Origin: Acidovorax radicis
GTDB taxonomy: Bacteria; Pseudomonadota; Gammaproteobacteria; Burkholderiales; Burkholderiaceae_C
Length of the DNA: 64,000 nucleotides
NCBI RefSeq assembly: GCF_020510705.1
Contig: NZ_CP075184.1
Location: 2,542,001 to 2,606,000, forward strand
Direction: 5' to 3'
The notes under the pieces were generated by a model, which worked only from the letters and a program-made list of their open reading frames with translations, was not told where the DNA came from and made no database searches. Below are positions 31,816 to 40,629 of the stretch, one piece after another. Made by a program: the position numbers and the translations under genes. Each line of letters begins with the position of its first letter. The stretch's first letter is position 1.

Positions 31816-32979
31816 TCATGCTGCGGGCTTGACGTCCAGCACGATCTCGGTGAATGAGGGCTGGTCGTCGGGCGCGTCGCGCGCCTCTTTCTGTGCCTTG
31901 GCGGCATTGGCGGCCAGAGAAAAGTCGTTTTGCAGGCGCCACATGAGGTTGGTGGGCGAATCGGCGTAGGCCATGCCTTCCTTGCGGTCGATCTTGGCCT
32001 CCATGATGAGGTGGGCCAGGGCTGCTTCAAAAGTTTGTGAGCCTTCAGCCATGGACTTTTCCATGGCTTCCTTTACGCCCGAGAAATCGCCTTTTTCGAC
32101 CAGATCGGAAACGAGCTTGGTGTTGAGCATCACCTCGACGGCGGGCACGCGCCCTCCATCCACCGTGCGCACCAGGCGCTGCGAAATGATGCCCTTGAGT
32201 GCGGAGGCCAAGTCACCCAGCATGGTGGGTCGCACCTCGACGGGGTAGAAAGACAGAATGCGGTTGAGCGCGTGGTAGCTGTTGTTGCCGTGCAGCGTGG
32301 CCAGGCACAAATGGCCGGACTGGGCGTAGGCAATGGCGGCCGACATGGTTTCGCGGTCGCGGATTTCGCCGATCAGGATCACGTCGGGCGCCTGGCGCAG
32401 CGCGTTTTTCAGTGCGGTCTGGAGCGATTGTGTGTCGCTGCCGATTTCGCGCTGGTTGACGATCGATTTCTTGTTGCGGAACTGGTATTCCACCGGGTCT
32501 TCGATGGTGAGGATGTGGCCGGTCAGCGCTTCATTGCGGGTGTCAATCATCGACGCCAGCGTGGTGCTTTTGCCGGAACCCGTGGCACCCACCACCAGGA
32601 TGAGGCCGCGTTTCTCCATGATCAGATCACGCAAAAGGGGCGGCAAGCCCAGCGAGTCGAATGCCGGAATCTGCTGCGAGATGAACCGGATCACCACTGC
32701 GTAGCTCCCGCGCTGGCGCATCGCGCTGACACGGAAACGCCCGACGCCGCTGAGCGGCACGCCCATGTTGAGCTCTCCGGTTTCTTCCAGCTCCTCGATA
32801 CGGTCTGGGGGCACTACTTCTGACAACAGATTGCGCGGCGCGTCAGGCGGCAGGATCTGGTTGTTGATCGGCACACATTCGCCATCAATCTTGATCAGCG
32901 CTGGCGCGTTGGCCGACAGATAGACGTCGGAGGCTTTTTTCTCGGCCATCAGGCGAAGAATTCGTTCCATCGTACTCAT
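31816..32979 (-). CDS. pilU: Type IV pilus retraction ATPase PilU (PilT family)
   Basis: 387 residues. Walker A GATGSGKST, Asp box TIEDPVEYQF, Walker B DVILIGEIRDRET and the His box TLHGNNSYHALNRI are those of secretion/retraction ATPases. The N terminus (MERILRLMAEKKASDVYLSANAP) and C-terminal extension with FTEIVLDV fit PilU rather than PilT. It works with PilT to retract type IV pili. The start at 32979 has a GAGGGA ribosome-binding site. Oddly for its function, it sits inside a lysine-biosynthesis run, 71 bp after dapD and 108 bp before dapE. Confidence 0.9.
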   Translation of the reverse strand: MSTMERILRLMAEKKASDVYLSANAPALIKIDGECVPINNQILPPDAPRNLLSEVVPPDRIEELEETGELNMGVPLSGVGRFRVSAMRQRGSYAVVIRFISQQIPAFDSLGLPPLLRDLIMEKRGLILVVGATGSGKSTTLASMIDTRNEALTGHILTIEDPVEYQFRNKKSIVNQREIGSDTQSLQTALKNALRQAPDVILIGEIRDRETMSAAIAYAQSGHLCLATLHGNNSYHALNRILSFYPVEVRPTMLGDLASALKGIISQRLVRTVDGGRVPAVEVMLNTKLVSDLVEKGDFSGVKEAMEKSMAEGSQTFEAALAHLIMEAKIDRKEGMAYADSPTNLMWRLQNDFSLAANAAKAQKEARDAPDDQPSFTEIVLDVKPAA

Positions 32980-33050
32980 GGTGTTTCCCTCTTGTTCTCG
33001 GTATCTGTCGGCGATGCAGACCACGCGGCCTGCATCGGTGGTATCAACAA

Positions 33051-33884
33051 TCAGTCGCGCAGCAGGTCGTTGATGCTGGTCTTGGAGCGGGTTTGCGCAT
33101 CCACCTGCTTGACGATGATGGCGGCGTACATGCTGTAGGGCGCGCCGTTGGCGGCCGTCTTGGGCAGGTTGCCGCTGACCACCACCGAGCCCGAAGGCAC
33201 GCGGCCGTAGCTGATCTCGCCCGTGGCGCGGTTGAAGATCGGGGTGCTCTGGCCGAGGTACACGCCCATGCCCAGCACCGAGTTCTCTTCGACGACCACG
33301 CCTTCGACCACTTCGGAGCGGGCGCCGATGAAGCAGTTGTCTTCGATGATGGTGGGGCCAGCCTGCAGGGGCTCCAGCACGCCGCCAATGCCCACGCCGC
33401 CGGACAGGTGCACATTGGCGCCAATTTGCGCGCACGAGCCCACGGTGGCCCAGGTATCGACCATGGTGCCTTCGCCCACATAGGCGCCGATGTTCACGTA
33501 AGACGGCATCAGGATCGCGCCCTTGGCGATGAAACTGCCGCGGCGGGCCACGGCGGGGGGCACCACGCGCACGCCGGTGGCCTTCATTTCTTCTTCGGAC
33601 AGGTGGGCGAACTTGGTCTGCACCTTGTCGTAAAAGCCCAGGTCACCGGCCTTGACGACTTCGTTGTCCTTGAGGCGAAAGGACAGCAGCACGGCTTTCT
33701 TGATCCATTGGTGCACTATCCACTGGCCGACACCTTCGCGGGTGGCGACGCGCAATTTGCCATTGTTCAGCTCGGCGATCACATGCTCGACAGCGTCCCG
33801 GATCTCCTGGGGAGCGGCAGCGGGCGAGAGGCTGGCGCGGTTGTCCCAGGCGTTGTCGATGAGGGTTTGGAGTTGTTGGGTCAT
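33051..33884 (-). CDS. dapD: Tetrahydrodipicolinate N-succinyltransferase DapD
   Basis: 277 residues. An N-terminal helical domain is followed by a left-handed beta-helix built of hexapeptide repeats (about 105-230, for example [20 protein letters not shown] and [17 protein letters not shown]), and the typical C terminus. It succinylates tetrahydrodipicolinate from succinyl-CoA in the succinylase branch of lysine and diaminopimelate synthesis. It starts 16 bp after dapC and is in one operon with it. Confidence 0.96.
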   Translation of the reverse strand: MTQQLQTLIDNAWDNRASLSPAAAPQEIRDAVEHVIAELNNGKLRVATREGVGQWIVHQWIKKAVLLSFRLKDNEVVKAGDLGFYDKVQTKFAHLSEEEMKATGVRVVPPAVARRGSFIAKGAILMPSYVNIGAYVGEGTMVDTWATVGSCAQIGANVHLSGGVGIGGVLEPLQAGPTIIEDNCFIGARSEVVEGVVVEENSVLGMGVYLGQSTPIFNRATGEISYGRVPSGSVVVSGNLPKTAANGAPYSMYAAIIVKQVDAQTRSKTSINDLLRD

Positions 33885-33900
33885 GTCGTTGTCGATCAGA

Positions 33901-35106
33901 TCAGGCTGTATGGGATTGGATGAATTGCACGATGCGCAGCGCTGCTTCCACGCATTCTTCGGTTTCGGCCACCAGGGCCATGCGCACGCGCTGGGCGCCG
34001 GGGTTGCTGCCTTGGGCCTCGCGGGCCAGGTAGCTCCCGGGGAGCACGGTGACATTGTATTGAGCCAGGAGGGCCCGGGCGAACTCGGCATCGTCCATGC
34101 CCAGCGCATCAGGAATCTTGGCCCACAGATAGAAACCCGCATCGGGAAGGGCAACATCCATCACCCCGGCCAGCAGCGGGGTGACCTGGGCGAACTTCTT
34201 GCGGTACAGCGTGCGGTTTTCCACCACATGCTGCTCATCGCCCCAGGCGGCGATGCTGGCGGCCTGCACGATGGGGCTCATGGCGCTGCCGTGGTAGGTG
34301 CGGTAGAGCAAAAAGGACTTGATCAGCGCGGCATCACCGGCGACGAAGCCGCTGCGAAGGCCGGGCACATTGCTGCGCTTGGACAGACTGGTGAAGGAGA
34401 TGATGTTTTTAAAATCACCGCGCCCCAATTGGGCTGCCGCCTGGAGGCCCCCCAGCGGGGGCTCGTCGCGGAAATAGATCTCGCTGTAGCACTCGTCTGA
34501 TGCGATGACAAACCCGTAGCGATCGCTCAGCTCAAACAGCTTTTGCCATTCGGCCAGTGGCATGACAGCGCCCGTGGGGTTGCCGGGGGAGCAAACAAAT
34601 AGCAACTGTGTGCGCTCCCAGACCCTGTGGGGCACGGTATCCCAGTTCACCGCGAAGTTGCGGTCTGGATCGCTGGGCGCGTAATACGGCGTGGCGCCAG
34701 CCAGCAGTGCGGCGCCTTCATAGATTTGATAGAACGGATTGGGGCACACCACCACGGGGTCGGGTTGTGTGGGGTCTATCAGCGTCTGGGCAAATGAAAA
34801 CAGCGCCTCGCGTGAACCGTTCACCGGCAGAACCTGGGTGCCGGGGTCCACGGTGAGCCCGTAGCGCAGATTCAGCCACTGCGTGAAGGATTCGCGCAGT
34901 TTGGGGTCACCCGCTGTGGCGGGGTAACTGGCCAGTCCACCCAGGTTGTTACTAAGTGCATCTTTGATGAACTGCGGTGTAGGATGGCGCGGTTCACCCA
35001 TGCCTAGGCTGATGGGGTTGTACACCGCGGGTGGCGAGACTCCGGCAAAGAGTTGGCGCAGCCGCTCAAATGGATAGGGCTGCAGGCGAGAAAGCAGGGG
35101 ATTCAT
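33901..35106 (-). CDS. dapC: Succinyldiaminopimelate transaminase DapC
   Basis: 401 residues, a fold-type I PLP aminotransferase. [12 protein letters not shown], the [10 protein letters not shown] segment, [10 protein letters not shown], and the PLP lysine in [15 protein letters not shown] are all present; the start [20 protein letters not shown] is typical of DapC. It transaminates N-succinyl-2-amino-6-ketopimelate with glutamate. It is first of the minus-strand run dapC-dapD-pilU-dapE-prmB, which supplies diaminopimelate for peptidoglycan and lysine. Confidence 0.94.
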   Translation of the reverse strand: MNPLLSRLQPYPFERLRQLFAGVSPPAVYNPISLGMGEPRHPTPQFIKDALSNNLGGLASYPATAGDPKLRESFTQWLNLRYGLTVDPGTQVLPVNGSREALFSFAQTLIDPTQPDPVVVCPNPFYQIYEGAALLAGATPYYAPSDPDRNFAVNWDTVPHRVWERTQLLFVCSPGNPTGAVMPLAEWQKLFELSDRYGFVIASDECYSEIYFRDEPPLGGLQAAAQLGRGDFKNIISFTSLSKRSNVPGLRSGFVAGDAALIKSFLLYRTYHGSAMSPIVQAASIAAWGDEQHVVENRTLYRKKFAQVTPLLAGVMDVALPDAGFYLWAKIPDALGMDDAEFARALLAQYNVTVLPGSYLAREAQGSNPGAQRVRMALVAETEECVEAALRIVQFIQSHTA

Positions 35107-35258
35107 GGTGCGCCATTATGGGCGAGCAAGCCCGCGCATATGTGCTGTTGTGGCTTGCAGATGCGGATGGTGTTGTGTGTGGGTCGGGGGGGTGTCAATC
35201 CACCGTAAGAGCCACCGCCTAGCATCTAGACATAACAAAGAATGAAATGGGAGACAAG

Positions 35259-36746
35259 ATGTCAGGATTTTTTCCGCTGCGTCCAGGACTGTGGTGGATG
35301 CGCAGGCTGCGGCTGCCCGGCAAGCTGCTCACGCTGGGCGTGTGGATGGCTGTTCTTTTGGCGGTCGCGCTGGTGGATGGGGCCTGGTGGGGTGTGGTGG
35401 TAGCCGGCTGCGTGGTGCTCTACGCATTGCTGGCGTTGTATGTGAGCCTGTCGTCAGACCTGGCGAGCTTGTCGCTGGCCATGCAACAGACCACCCGCGG
35501 CGACTTGGGTGCGCACGCGGGTGTTTTCGGGCGCGACGAGGTCGGTGCGATGGCCCAGTCGCTGGACCAGATGGTGCTGACCCTTTCGTCCATGGTGGCC
35601 GATATCCGCAGCAATGCCGCGCTGGTGGCCCATGCGGGGCAAAGCCTGGCCGAAGGAAACCGCTCGCTTGCGGACCGTACCGAGCAGCAGGCGTCCAATC
35701 TGGAGCAAACCGCCGCCAGCGTGGAGGAGTTGTCGTCTGCCGTTCAGAACAATGCCCAGACCGCCCAAAGCGCCGATGCGCGGGCGTCTGAGGTGCGCAA
35801 GGCGGCGGATGCGGGGGTCGACGCGATGGCTCGCGCGGTGCAATCCGTGGAGGCCATTCAGCAGGGCGCGCGGCGCATGACGGAAATCATCGGTGTTATC
35901 GACGGCATTGCCTTCCAGACCAATATCTTGGCCCTCAACGCCGCTGTCGAGGCCGCGCGTGCAGGGGAACAAGGCCGAGGTTTTGCGGTGGTTGCGGGTG
36001 AAGTGCGTACGCTGGCCAAACGGTCAGGTGACGCGGCGCGGGAAATCCGCGAACTGATTGGCGCCTCGGTCAACCAGGTCGAGGCCAGCGCGGGGTTGAT
36101 CCGGTCGGCGGGCGACGGTATTGCCAGCATGGCAGACGGTATCCGCAGCGTGGCGGTCAGCATGAGCGAAATTTCTGGCTCCAGCGCCGAGCAGAGCACA
36201 GGTTTGCGCGAAGTGAGTTCGGCAGTGCAGCAGCTTGACCAGATCACGCAGCACAACGCGCAAATGGTGGGGCAGGCCGTTGAGCAGGCGCAGGCACTGG
36301 AACACCGCGCATCGACGCTCTCACGTGCGGTGGCGGTGTTTCGTCTGCAGCAGGGCACGGCAGAAGAGGCGGTGGCACTGGTCGCCAAGGCGCTGGGCTT
36401 GCAAAAAACCCATTCGCAAGAGCAATTCCTGCGCAGTGTGACGGACCCAAGCCAGCCCTACCACGACCGCGACATGTATGTGTTTGTCCTCGACGCTGCG
36501 GGCACGTACCGGGCGTTTGGTGGCAACGGAGCCAAGGTTGGAACCCGGGTGCAGGATATTCCAGGCGTGGAAGGCAGCTTGCTGCTGAGCAGCATCGTGA
36601 GCCAGGCGGACCGGGCCCCCGGCTGGGTCGAATACGACATCACCAACCCTGCGACAGGCGTGGTGCAAACCAAGATGTCCTACGTCTGCCGTGGTGGCGA
36701 CTTGTATATCGGTTGCGGGGTTTACAAGTCGCTGGCGGCCCGGTAA
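35259..36746 (+). CDS. Methyl-accepting chemotaxis protein with C-terminal Cache-like domain
   Basis: 495 residues. Two adjacent transmembrane helices (about 25-70) with almost no periplasmic loop are followed by a HAMP-like segment, the MCP signalling coiled coil with hairpin tip [31 protein letters not shown], and then an unusual C-terminal domain (about 370-495, [19 protein letters not shown] to [13 protein letters not shown]) that looks like a single Cache sensor. Sensing is thus probably cytoplasmic. The ATG at 35259 is chosen because GGGAGA lies 4 bases upstream; an in-frame ATG also exists at 35247. No other chemotaxis genes are nearby. Confidence 0.87.
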   Translation: MSGFFPLRPGLWWMRRLRLPGKLLTLGVWMAVLLAVALVDGAWWGVVVAGCVVLYALLALYVSLSSDLASLSLAMQQTTRGDLGAHAGVFGRDEVGAMAQSLDQMVLTLSSMVADIRSNAALVAHAGQSLAEGNRSLADRTEQQASNLEQTAASVEELSSAVQNNAQTAQSADARASEVRKAADAGVDAMARAVQSVEAIQQGARRMTEIIGVIDGIAFQTNILALNAAVEAARAGEQGRGFAVVAGEVRTLAKRSGDAAREIRELIGASVNQVEASAGLIRSAGDGIASMADGIRSVAVSMSEISGSSAEQSTGLREVSSAVQQLDQITQHNAQMVGQAVEQAQALEHRASTLSRAVAVFRLQQGTAEEAVALVAKALGLQKTHSQEQFLRSVTDPSQPYHDRDMYVFVLDAAGTYRAFGGNGAKVGTRVQDIPGVEGSLLLSSIVSQADRAPGWVEYDITNPATGVVQTKMSYVCRGGDLYIGCGVYKSLAAR

Positions 36747-36845
36747 CTGATACAACGCGGCGTTGCTCCCATCGGTGGAGTGCTGCTCCCGTGCCACCAA
36801 AATGGCAAAACGTAATCCGGTCGTGGGTTTTCAGTTGCCGGTTAG

Positions 36846-37577
36846 TCAGTGGCTCCCTTGCTCCCGGCGTTGGCGAGCACGCTTCATGACCGCCGCAATC
36901 GCTGCTTTCCGCGCGGCAGGGTCTTGTGCGCTGGCGGCGGCCAAATCGCTGGACGAGGGCATGGTGTGCGGCTGGTTATTCTGGTTATTGGCGCCGGTTT
37001 CGATGGCATCCATGGCACCACTTGCCGGGTCTTGCGCGTCTTGTGATGGCATGCGCACACGGTGCTGGGCATAACGCTCGCGCGCCTGCTGTGCCAGAGG
37101 GGCCGACCATGCCGACCAGCCGGTAGAGCTGCCGCTAGCGCTTTCCAGCTCAATACAGTCGACAGGACACACGGGAACACACAGCTCACAACCCGTGCAA
37201 TAGGGCTCGACGACCGTGTGCATCATCTTGTTGGCGCCCACGATGGCATCGGTGGGGCATGCCTTGATGCACAGGGTGCATCCAATGCACCAGGCTTCGT
37301 CGATAAAAGCCACCGAGCGGGGGCCTTCGAGCCCGTGTTCTGTGCTCAGCGGCTGCGGGGCCTGGCCAGTGATGGCCGCGAGGCGCGCGACCCCTTCGGC
37401 GCCACCGGGCGGGCATTGGTTGATGCCCGCAGCGCCCGCCGCAATGGCCCTGGCGTATGCCAGGCAGTCCGGATAGCCGCAGCGCGTGCATTGCGTTTGC
37501 GGTAGCGCAGCATCAATCCGCGCTACAAGATCGTTCTCGGCGCGTGCGGGGGAGGGTTTGGCCGTCAGAAGGCTCAA
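36846..37577 (-). CDS. RnfB/RsxB-like iron-sulfur protein, soluble form
   Basis: 243 residues. An N-terminal [4Fe-4S] domain (Cys30, Cys33, Cys38, Cys55 in [11 protein letters not shown]...QCPPGG) precedes two ferredoxin clusters ([15 protein letters not shown] and [15 protein letters not shown]). This matches RnfB without its N-terminal membrane helix. No other rnf/rsx genes are nearby, so it probably serves as a soluble electron carrier; the partner is unknown. The C-terminal 90 residues are low-complexity and Ala/Gln/Asn-rich. It ends 99 bp from the convergent chemoreceptor gene and starts 17 bp after the phaZ stop, on the same strand. Confidence 0.85.
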   Translation of the reverse strand: MSLLTAKPSPARAENDLVARIDAALPQTQCTRCGYPDCLAYARAIAAGAAGINQCPPGGAEGVARLAAITGQAPQPLSTEHGLEGPRSVAFIDEAWCIGCTLCIKACPTDAIVGANKMMHTVVEPYCTGCELCVPVCPVDCIELESASGSSTGWSAWSAPLAQQARERYAQHRVRMPSQDAQDPASGAMDAIETGANNQNNQPHTMPSSSDLAAASAQDPAARKAAIAAVMKRARQRREQGSH

Positions 37578-37594
37578 CGTGTCGGCCTGCCTGG

Positions 37595-39157
37595 TCAGGC
37601 TTTGCGGGGCTTGTTACGACGGCTTGGCGTGGGCGCGGATGATGCGGCCGCCTTGGCTTCGGTGACATTGCCCTGCACCGGCTCGGCCGCCGCTGTCACT
37701 GCGGCTGCCTGGGGCTTGACCCAGCGTGTTGTGACGCCCGCCGCCGGGGCTGGCTTTTGGGCAGGGCTGGGTTTTGGCTTGTGTGGGGCGCTGGTTGGGG
37801 TTTTGGCTGCAGTCCGAGATGCGACGGCAGTGACTGCCTTGGCAATCGTTGTAGCGGACACGCTGGTGGCCGATGCGGCGCTTTTGTTGGGATCCACGTT
37901 GTGTTGCAGGATGAAACTGCGCACTTTGGGGTACACGATGTCGCGCCAGCGGCGGCCACTGAAGATGCCATAGTGGCCTGCACCCTTGGCCTCAAGGTGG
38001 TGCTGCTCTTTGCGCACGATGCCGGTGCACAGGTCGTGTGCGGCTTCGGTCTGGCCTGAACCGGAAATGTCGTCAAGCTCGCCTTCCACCGTGAACAAGG
38101 CCGTGGTCTTGATGTCTTCGGGACGCACACGCTCAATCTTGCCTTCGGGCGAGCGTACATCCCAGGTTCCATGCACCAGCTTGTAGTCCTGAAACACCGT
38201 CTGGATGGTTTCGAGGTAATAGTCCGCGTCCATGTCGAGCACGGCGTTGTATTCGTCGTAGAACTTGCGGTGGGCTTCGGCACTGGCGTCGTCGCCCTTG
38301 ATCAGGTCCTTGAAGTAGTCGTAATGGCTGGTGGCGTGGCGATCGGGGTTCATGGCCACAAAACCTGTGTACTGCAGGAAACCGGGGTACACACGGCGGC
38401 CAGCACCCGGAAACTTCTCGGGCACACGGTAGATCACGTTGTTCTCGAACCACTCGTAGCTGCGGTTGGTCGCCAGGTTATTTACCGATGTGGGCGATTT
38501 GCGCGCGTCGATGGGGCCGCCCATCATGGTCATGGTCAGGGGCGTCTTTTCGCCCCGGCTGGCCATCAGCGATACAGCCGCCAGCACAGGCACTGTGGGC
38601 TGGCACACGCTGATGACGTGACAGTTGCCATAAATGCCCTGCAGATGGCGAATGAACTCCTGCACATAGTTCACATAGTCATCAAGGTGGAATTCGCCCT
38701 CGGACAGGGGAACCAGGCGTGCGTTCTTCCAGTCGGTGATGTAGACCTTGTGGTCTTTGAGCATGGTGCGCACGGTGTCACGCAGCAGTGTGGCGTAGTG
38801 GCCAGACAGCGGTGCCACGATCAGGACCACCGGTTGTGTCTTGAGCTTTGTCAGTGTGGCTGGATCGTCTGAGAAGCGCTTGAAGCGGCGCAGTTCGCAA
38901 AAAGGCTTGTCGATCTCGATGCGTTCATGGATAGCTACGCCCACGCCGTCCACATCTACCGTGTGGATGCCGAACGTTGGCTTTTCGTAGTCTTTGCCCA
39001 AACGATACAGCAGGTCGTAGCCAGCGGCCATGCGCTGGGCCGCTGCAGACTGGCTCAGCGGCGACACGGGGTTGCTGAACAACTTGGAAGCCGCCTGCGC
39101 AAAGTCAGTAAACGGCTCCATCAAGGACCGTTGCGTTTCGTAAATGTGGTACAGCAT
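37595..39157 (-). CDS. phaZ: Intracellular PHB depolymerase PhaZ with basic Ala/Pro/Lys tail
   Basis: 520 residues. The catalytic domain (1 to about 419) matches intracellular PhaZ1-type depolymerases of Ralstonia: [20 protein letters not shown] start, nucleophile Cys in [17 protein letters not shown] (family Cys near 183), Asp region [10 protein letters not shown] and His in [14 protein letters not shown]. It degrades native PHB granules from inside the cell. The start at 39157 has GGAG 8 bases upstream. Residues 420-520 are an extra Ala/Thr/Pro/Lys-rich tail ([24 protein letters not shown]) that the 419-residue Ralstonia enzyme lacks. It is reminiscent of the histone-H1-like tails of PhaF-type granule proteins. 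Confidence 0.93.
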   Translation of the reverse strand: MLYHIYETQRSLMEPFTDFAQAASKLFSNPVSPLSQSAAAQRMAAGYDLLYRLGKDYEKPTFGIHTVDVDGVGVAIHERIEIDKPFCELRRFKRFSDDPATLTKLKTQPVVLIVAPLSGHYATLLRDTVRTMLKDHKVYITDWKNARLVPLSEGEFHLDDYVNYVQEFIRHLQGIYGNCHVISVCQPTVPVLAAVSLMASRGEKTPLTMTMMGGPIDARKSPTSVNNLATNRSYEWFENNVIYRVPEKFPGAGRRVYPGFLQYTGFVAMNPDRHATSHYDYFKDLIKGDDASAEAHRKFYDEYNAVLDMDADYYLETIQTVFQDYKLVHGTWDVRSPEGKIERVRPEDIKTTALFTVEGELDDISGSGQTEAAHDLCTGIVRKEQHHLEAKGAGHYGIFSGRRWRDIVYPKVRSFILQHNVDPNKSAASATSVSATTIAKAVTAVASRTAAKTPTSAPHKPKPSPAQKPAPAAGVTTRWVKPQAAAVTAAAEPVQGNVTEAKAAASSAPTPSRRNKPRKA

Positions 39158-39318
39158 GGGGCAAAACTCCGATTTGTTGCAGTGCAATATAGCAGCACTT
39201 GGCAGCTGCTGCATGCAGGAAAACCACCGACGCCCAGTCACTTGCGCGACAGGATATGCCTGGCCCAGGGGCGCTTCTCATTGCCTTATTGGCCGTCCAT
39301 TTGCATATGAATAGCTAT

Positions 39319-39369
39319 AAATTGAATAGCTAAAAACCCAATGTGCATAAGCGCTACATGGTTTTTTTC
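39319..39369 (+). repeat. Palindromic element, copy 10 (intergenic, degenerate)
   Basis: TTGAATAGCTAAAA, a decayed left core, then CATAAGCGCTACATGG and seven Ts. The right half is well kept. It lies just past the stop codon of the RelA/SpoT-domain gene. Confidence 0.5.
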
Positions 39370-39374
39370 TAAGA

Positions 39375-40460
39375 TCAGTGCGCTTTGGGTTCGCCGTTTT
39401 CATTCAGCCAGGCTTCAAATGATTCGCGGGTCGAATTTCGCAGTGCAGCGCGGAAAGCTGACTTGTTGCTGAGGTAAAGACAGTGCCGGATCACCGTGTA
39501 AGGGTTGAAGCTGCCTTGCGGGTTTTGCTCTTCGAAATGCTGTTTGTACCGCTTGACCACACCAATGGTCTCTCGCATCAGGGTATTGAAGCGTGCGCGC
39601 GTCATGCCTGGTGACCACATCTGAATGTCGTCCACAAACCCATCCACCTTGGACGGATCGAACTCGAATTCCTTGAAAAAATGCGTGGCTATCTTGAGGA
39701 AAGTGAAGGCGTTGAGCTCGCTGCTGCCGCCCCCAGCCTTGCTCGGCGCCTGGTTGTCGGTGGTGGACTCTGGGGTTGCCTCTACGGTTTCGTCGGGAGC
39801 CTGCAGCAGCTCGGCGGCGGTGGCGTCCCGGATCTGGCGAAACTCGCGGTCGGCCAGCTCAAACAATGCAGACAGTACGTTGATGCGTCGCTTGAGCTGC
39901 CCGGGGATCGATTTTTTGTACTTGATCTTGTGATCCAGCACGCTCCATGAGTCTTGAATGATGGTGCGCACCTGCAGCTCAAAGGGCTGGTGGGCGTAGG
40001 CCGCATGTTCGGGCAACTGGCGGTCGGCGCTGCTCAGTTGAAGATCCAGGTGCAGCCCTTTGTAGCCGAAGGACGCCTCGGTGCTCTCCACCGCAGCCGT
40101 CTTGTCGGTGACGTCGATCACCGAGAAATGTGCTTGCACGATCTGGGCGATCTTCTCAAGCTCATCCTCATACAGGCACACCACCCGCACGCCGATCAGA
40201 TCGGTGATATAGCTTTGGATGTCGTAGGGCGTGTTGCTTTCTTCCAGGGCGGGGCGGTATTTGCGGACAAACTTGCGAATGCATTCGTCGACCTCTTTCA
40301 CGCGGCCTTCCACCTTGGCAATGTCCACATGGCCCGAGCGCGTGACGACGGCCGCCACCAAACCGGTAAGGGCTGCACACGCAGCCTCCAGCGCAGGCGT
40401 CTGCTGGCTATAAAAGGTACGAAACTGAGACTCTTCGTGATCAAAATCGAGCGATGCCAT
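39375..40460 (-). CDS. RelA/SpoT-domain alarmone synthetase-like protein
   Basis: 361 residues. The central RelA/SpoT nucleotidyltransferase domain (about 25-195) has YITDLIGVRVV, SFGYKGLHLDLQL and PFELQVRTIIQDSWSVLDHKIKYK, so the catalytic Asp and the ExQxRT motif are present. No HD hydrolase, TGS or ACT domain is seen, so it resembles a small alarmone synthetase with an extra C-terminal helical region of about 150 residues of unknown role. It probably transfers pyrophosphate from ATP to GDP/GTP in the cytoplasm, which is inferred from motifs. It is 217 bp upstream of phaZ on the same strand and divergent from a CHASE-GGDEF-EAL gene. Confidence 0.8.
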   Translation of the reverse strand: MASLDFDHEESQFRTFYSQQTPALEAACAALTGLVAAVVTRSGHVDIAKVEGRVKEVDECIRKFVRKYRPALEESNTPYDIQSYITDLIGVRVVCLYEDELEKIAQIVQAHFSVIDVTDKTAAVESTEASFGYKGLHLDLQLSSADRQLPEHAAYAHQPFELQVRTIIQDSWSVLDHKIKYKKSIPGQLKRRINVLSALFELADREFRQIRDATAAELLQAPDETVEATPESTTDNQAPSKAGGGSSELNAFTFLKIATHFFKEFEFDPSKVDGFVDDIQMWSPGMTRARFNTLMRETIGVVKRYKQHFEEQNPQGSFNPYTVIRHCLYLSNKSAFRAALRNSTRESFEAWLNENGEPKAH

Positions 40461-40629
40461 GTTTCTAAGTGGCTCCTGAGAAAGTGTGGTGCGGTGGTTC
40501 CGCCCTGCGCGGTGCGTCCGTGAGTGTGCTTGAAAATGGGCATTGGCAGTGCAGGACAGATGCCCATAATGGCTTCTTTCTGCAGTGGGCGAGCCCCGGC
40601 ACGCCAGTGCGTGCGCAACCACAAAACCA

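Noticed and set aside
36460..36500. Toxin-antitoxin, phage, CRISPR or defence systems anywhere in the window
   Set aside because: I looked for integrases, restriction genes, cas genes and repeat-spacer arrays and saw none; the only toxin-like candidate is the RelA/SpoT-domain gene, which has no visible antitoxin.
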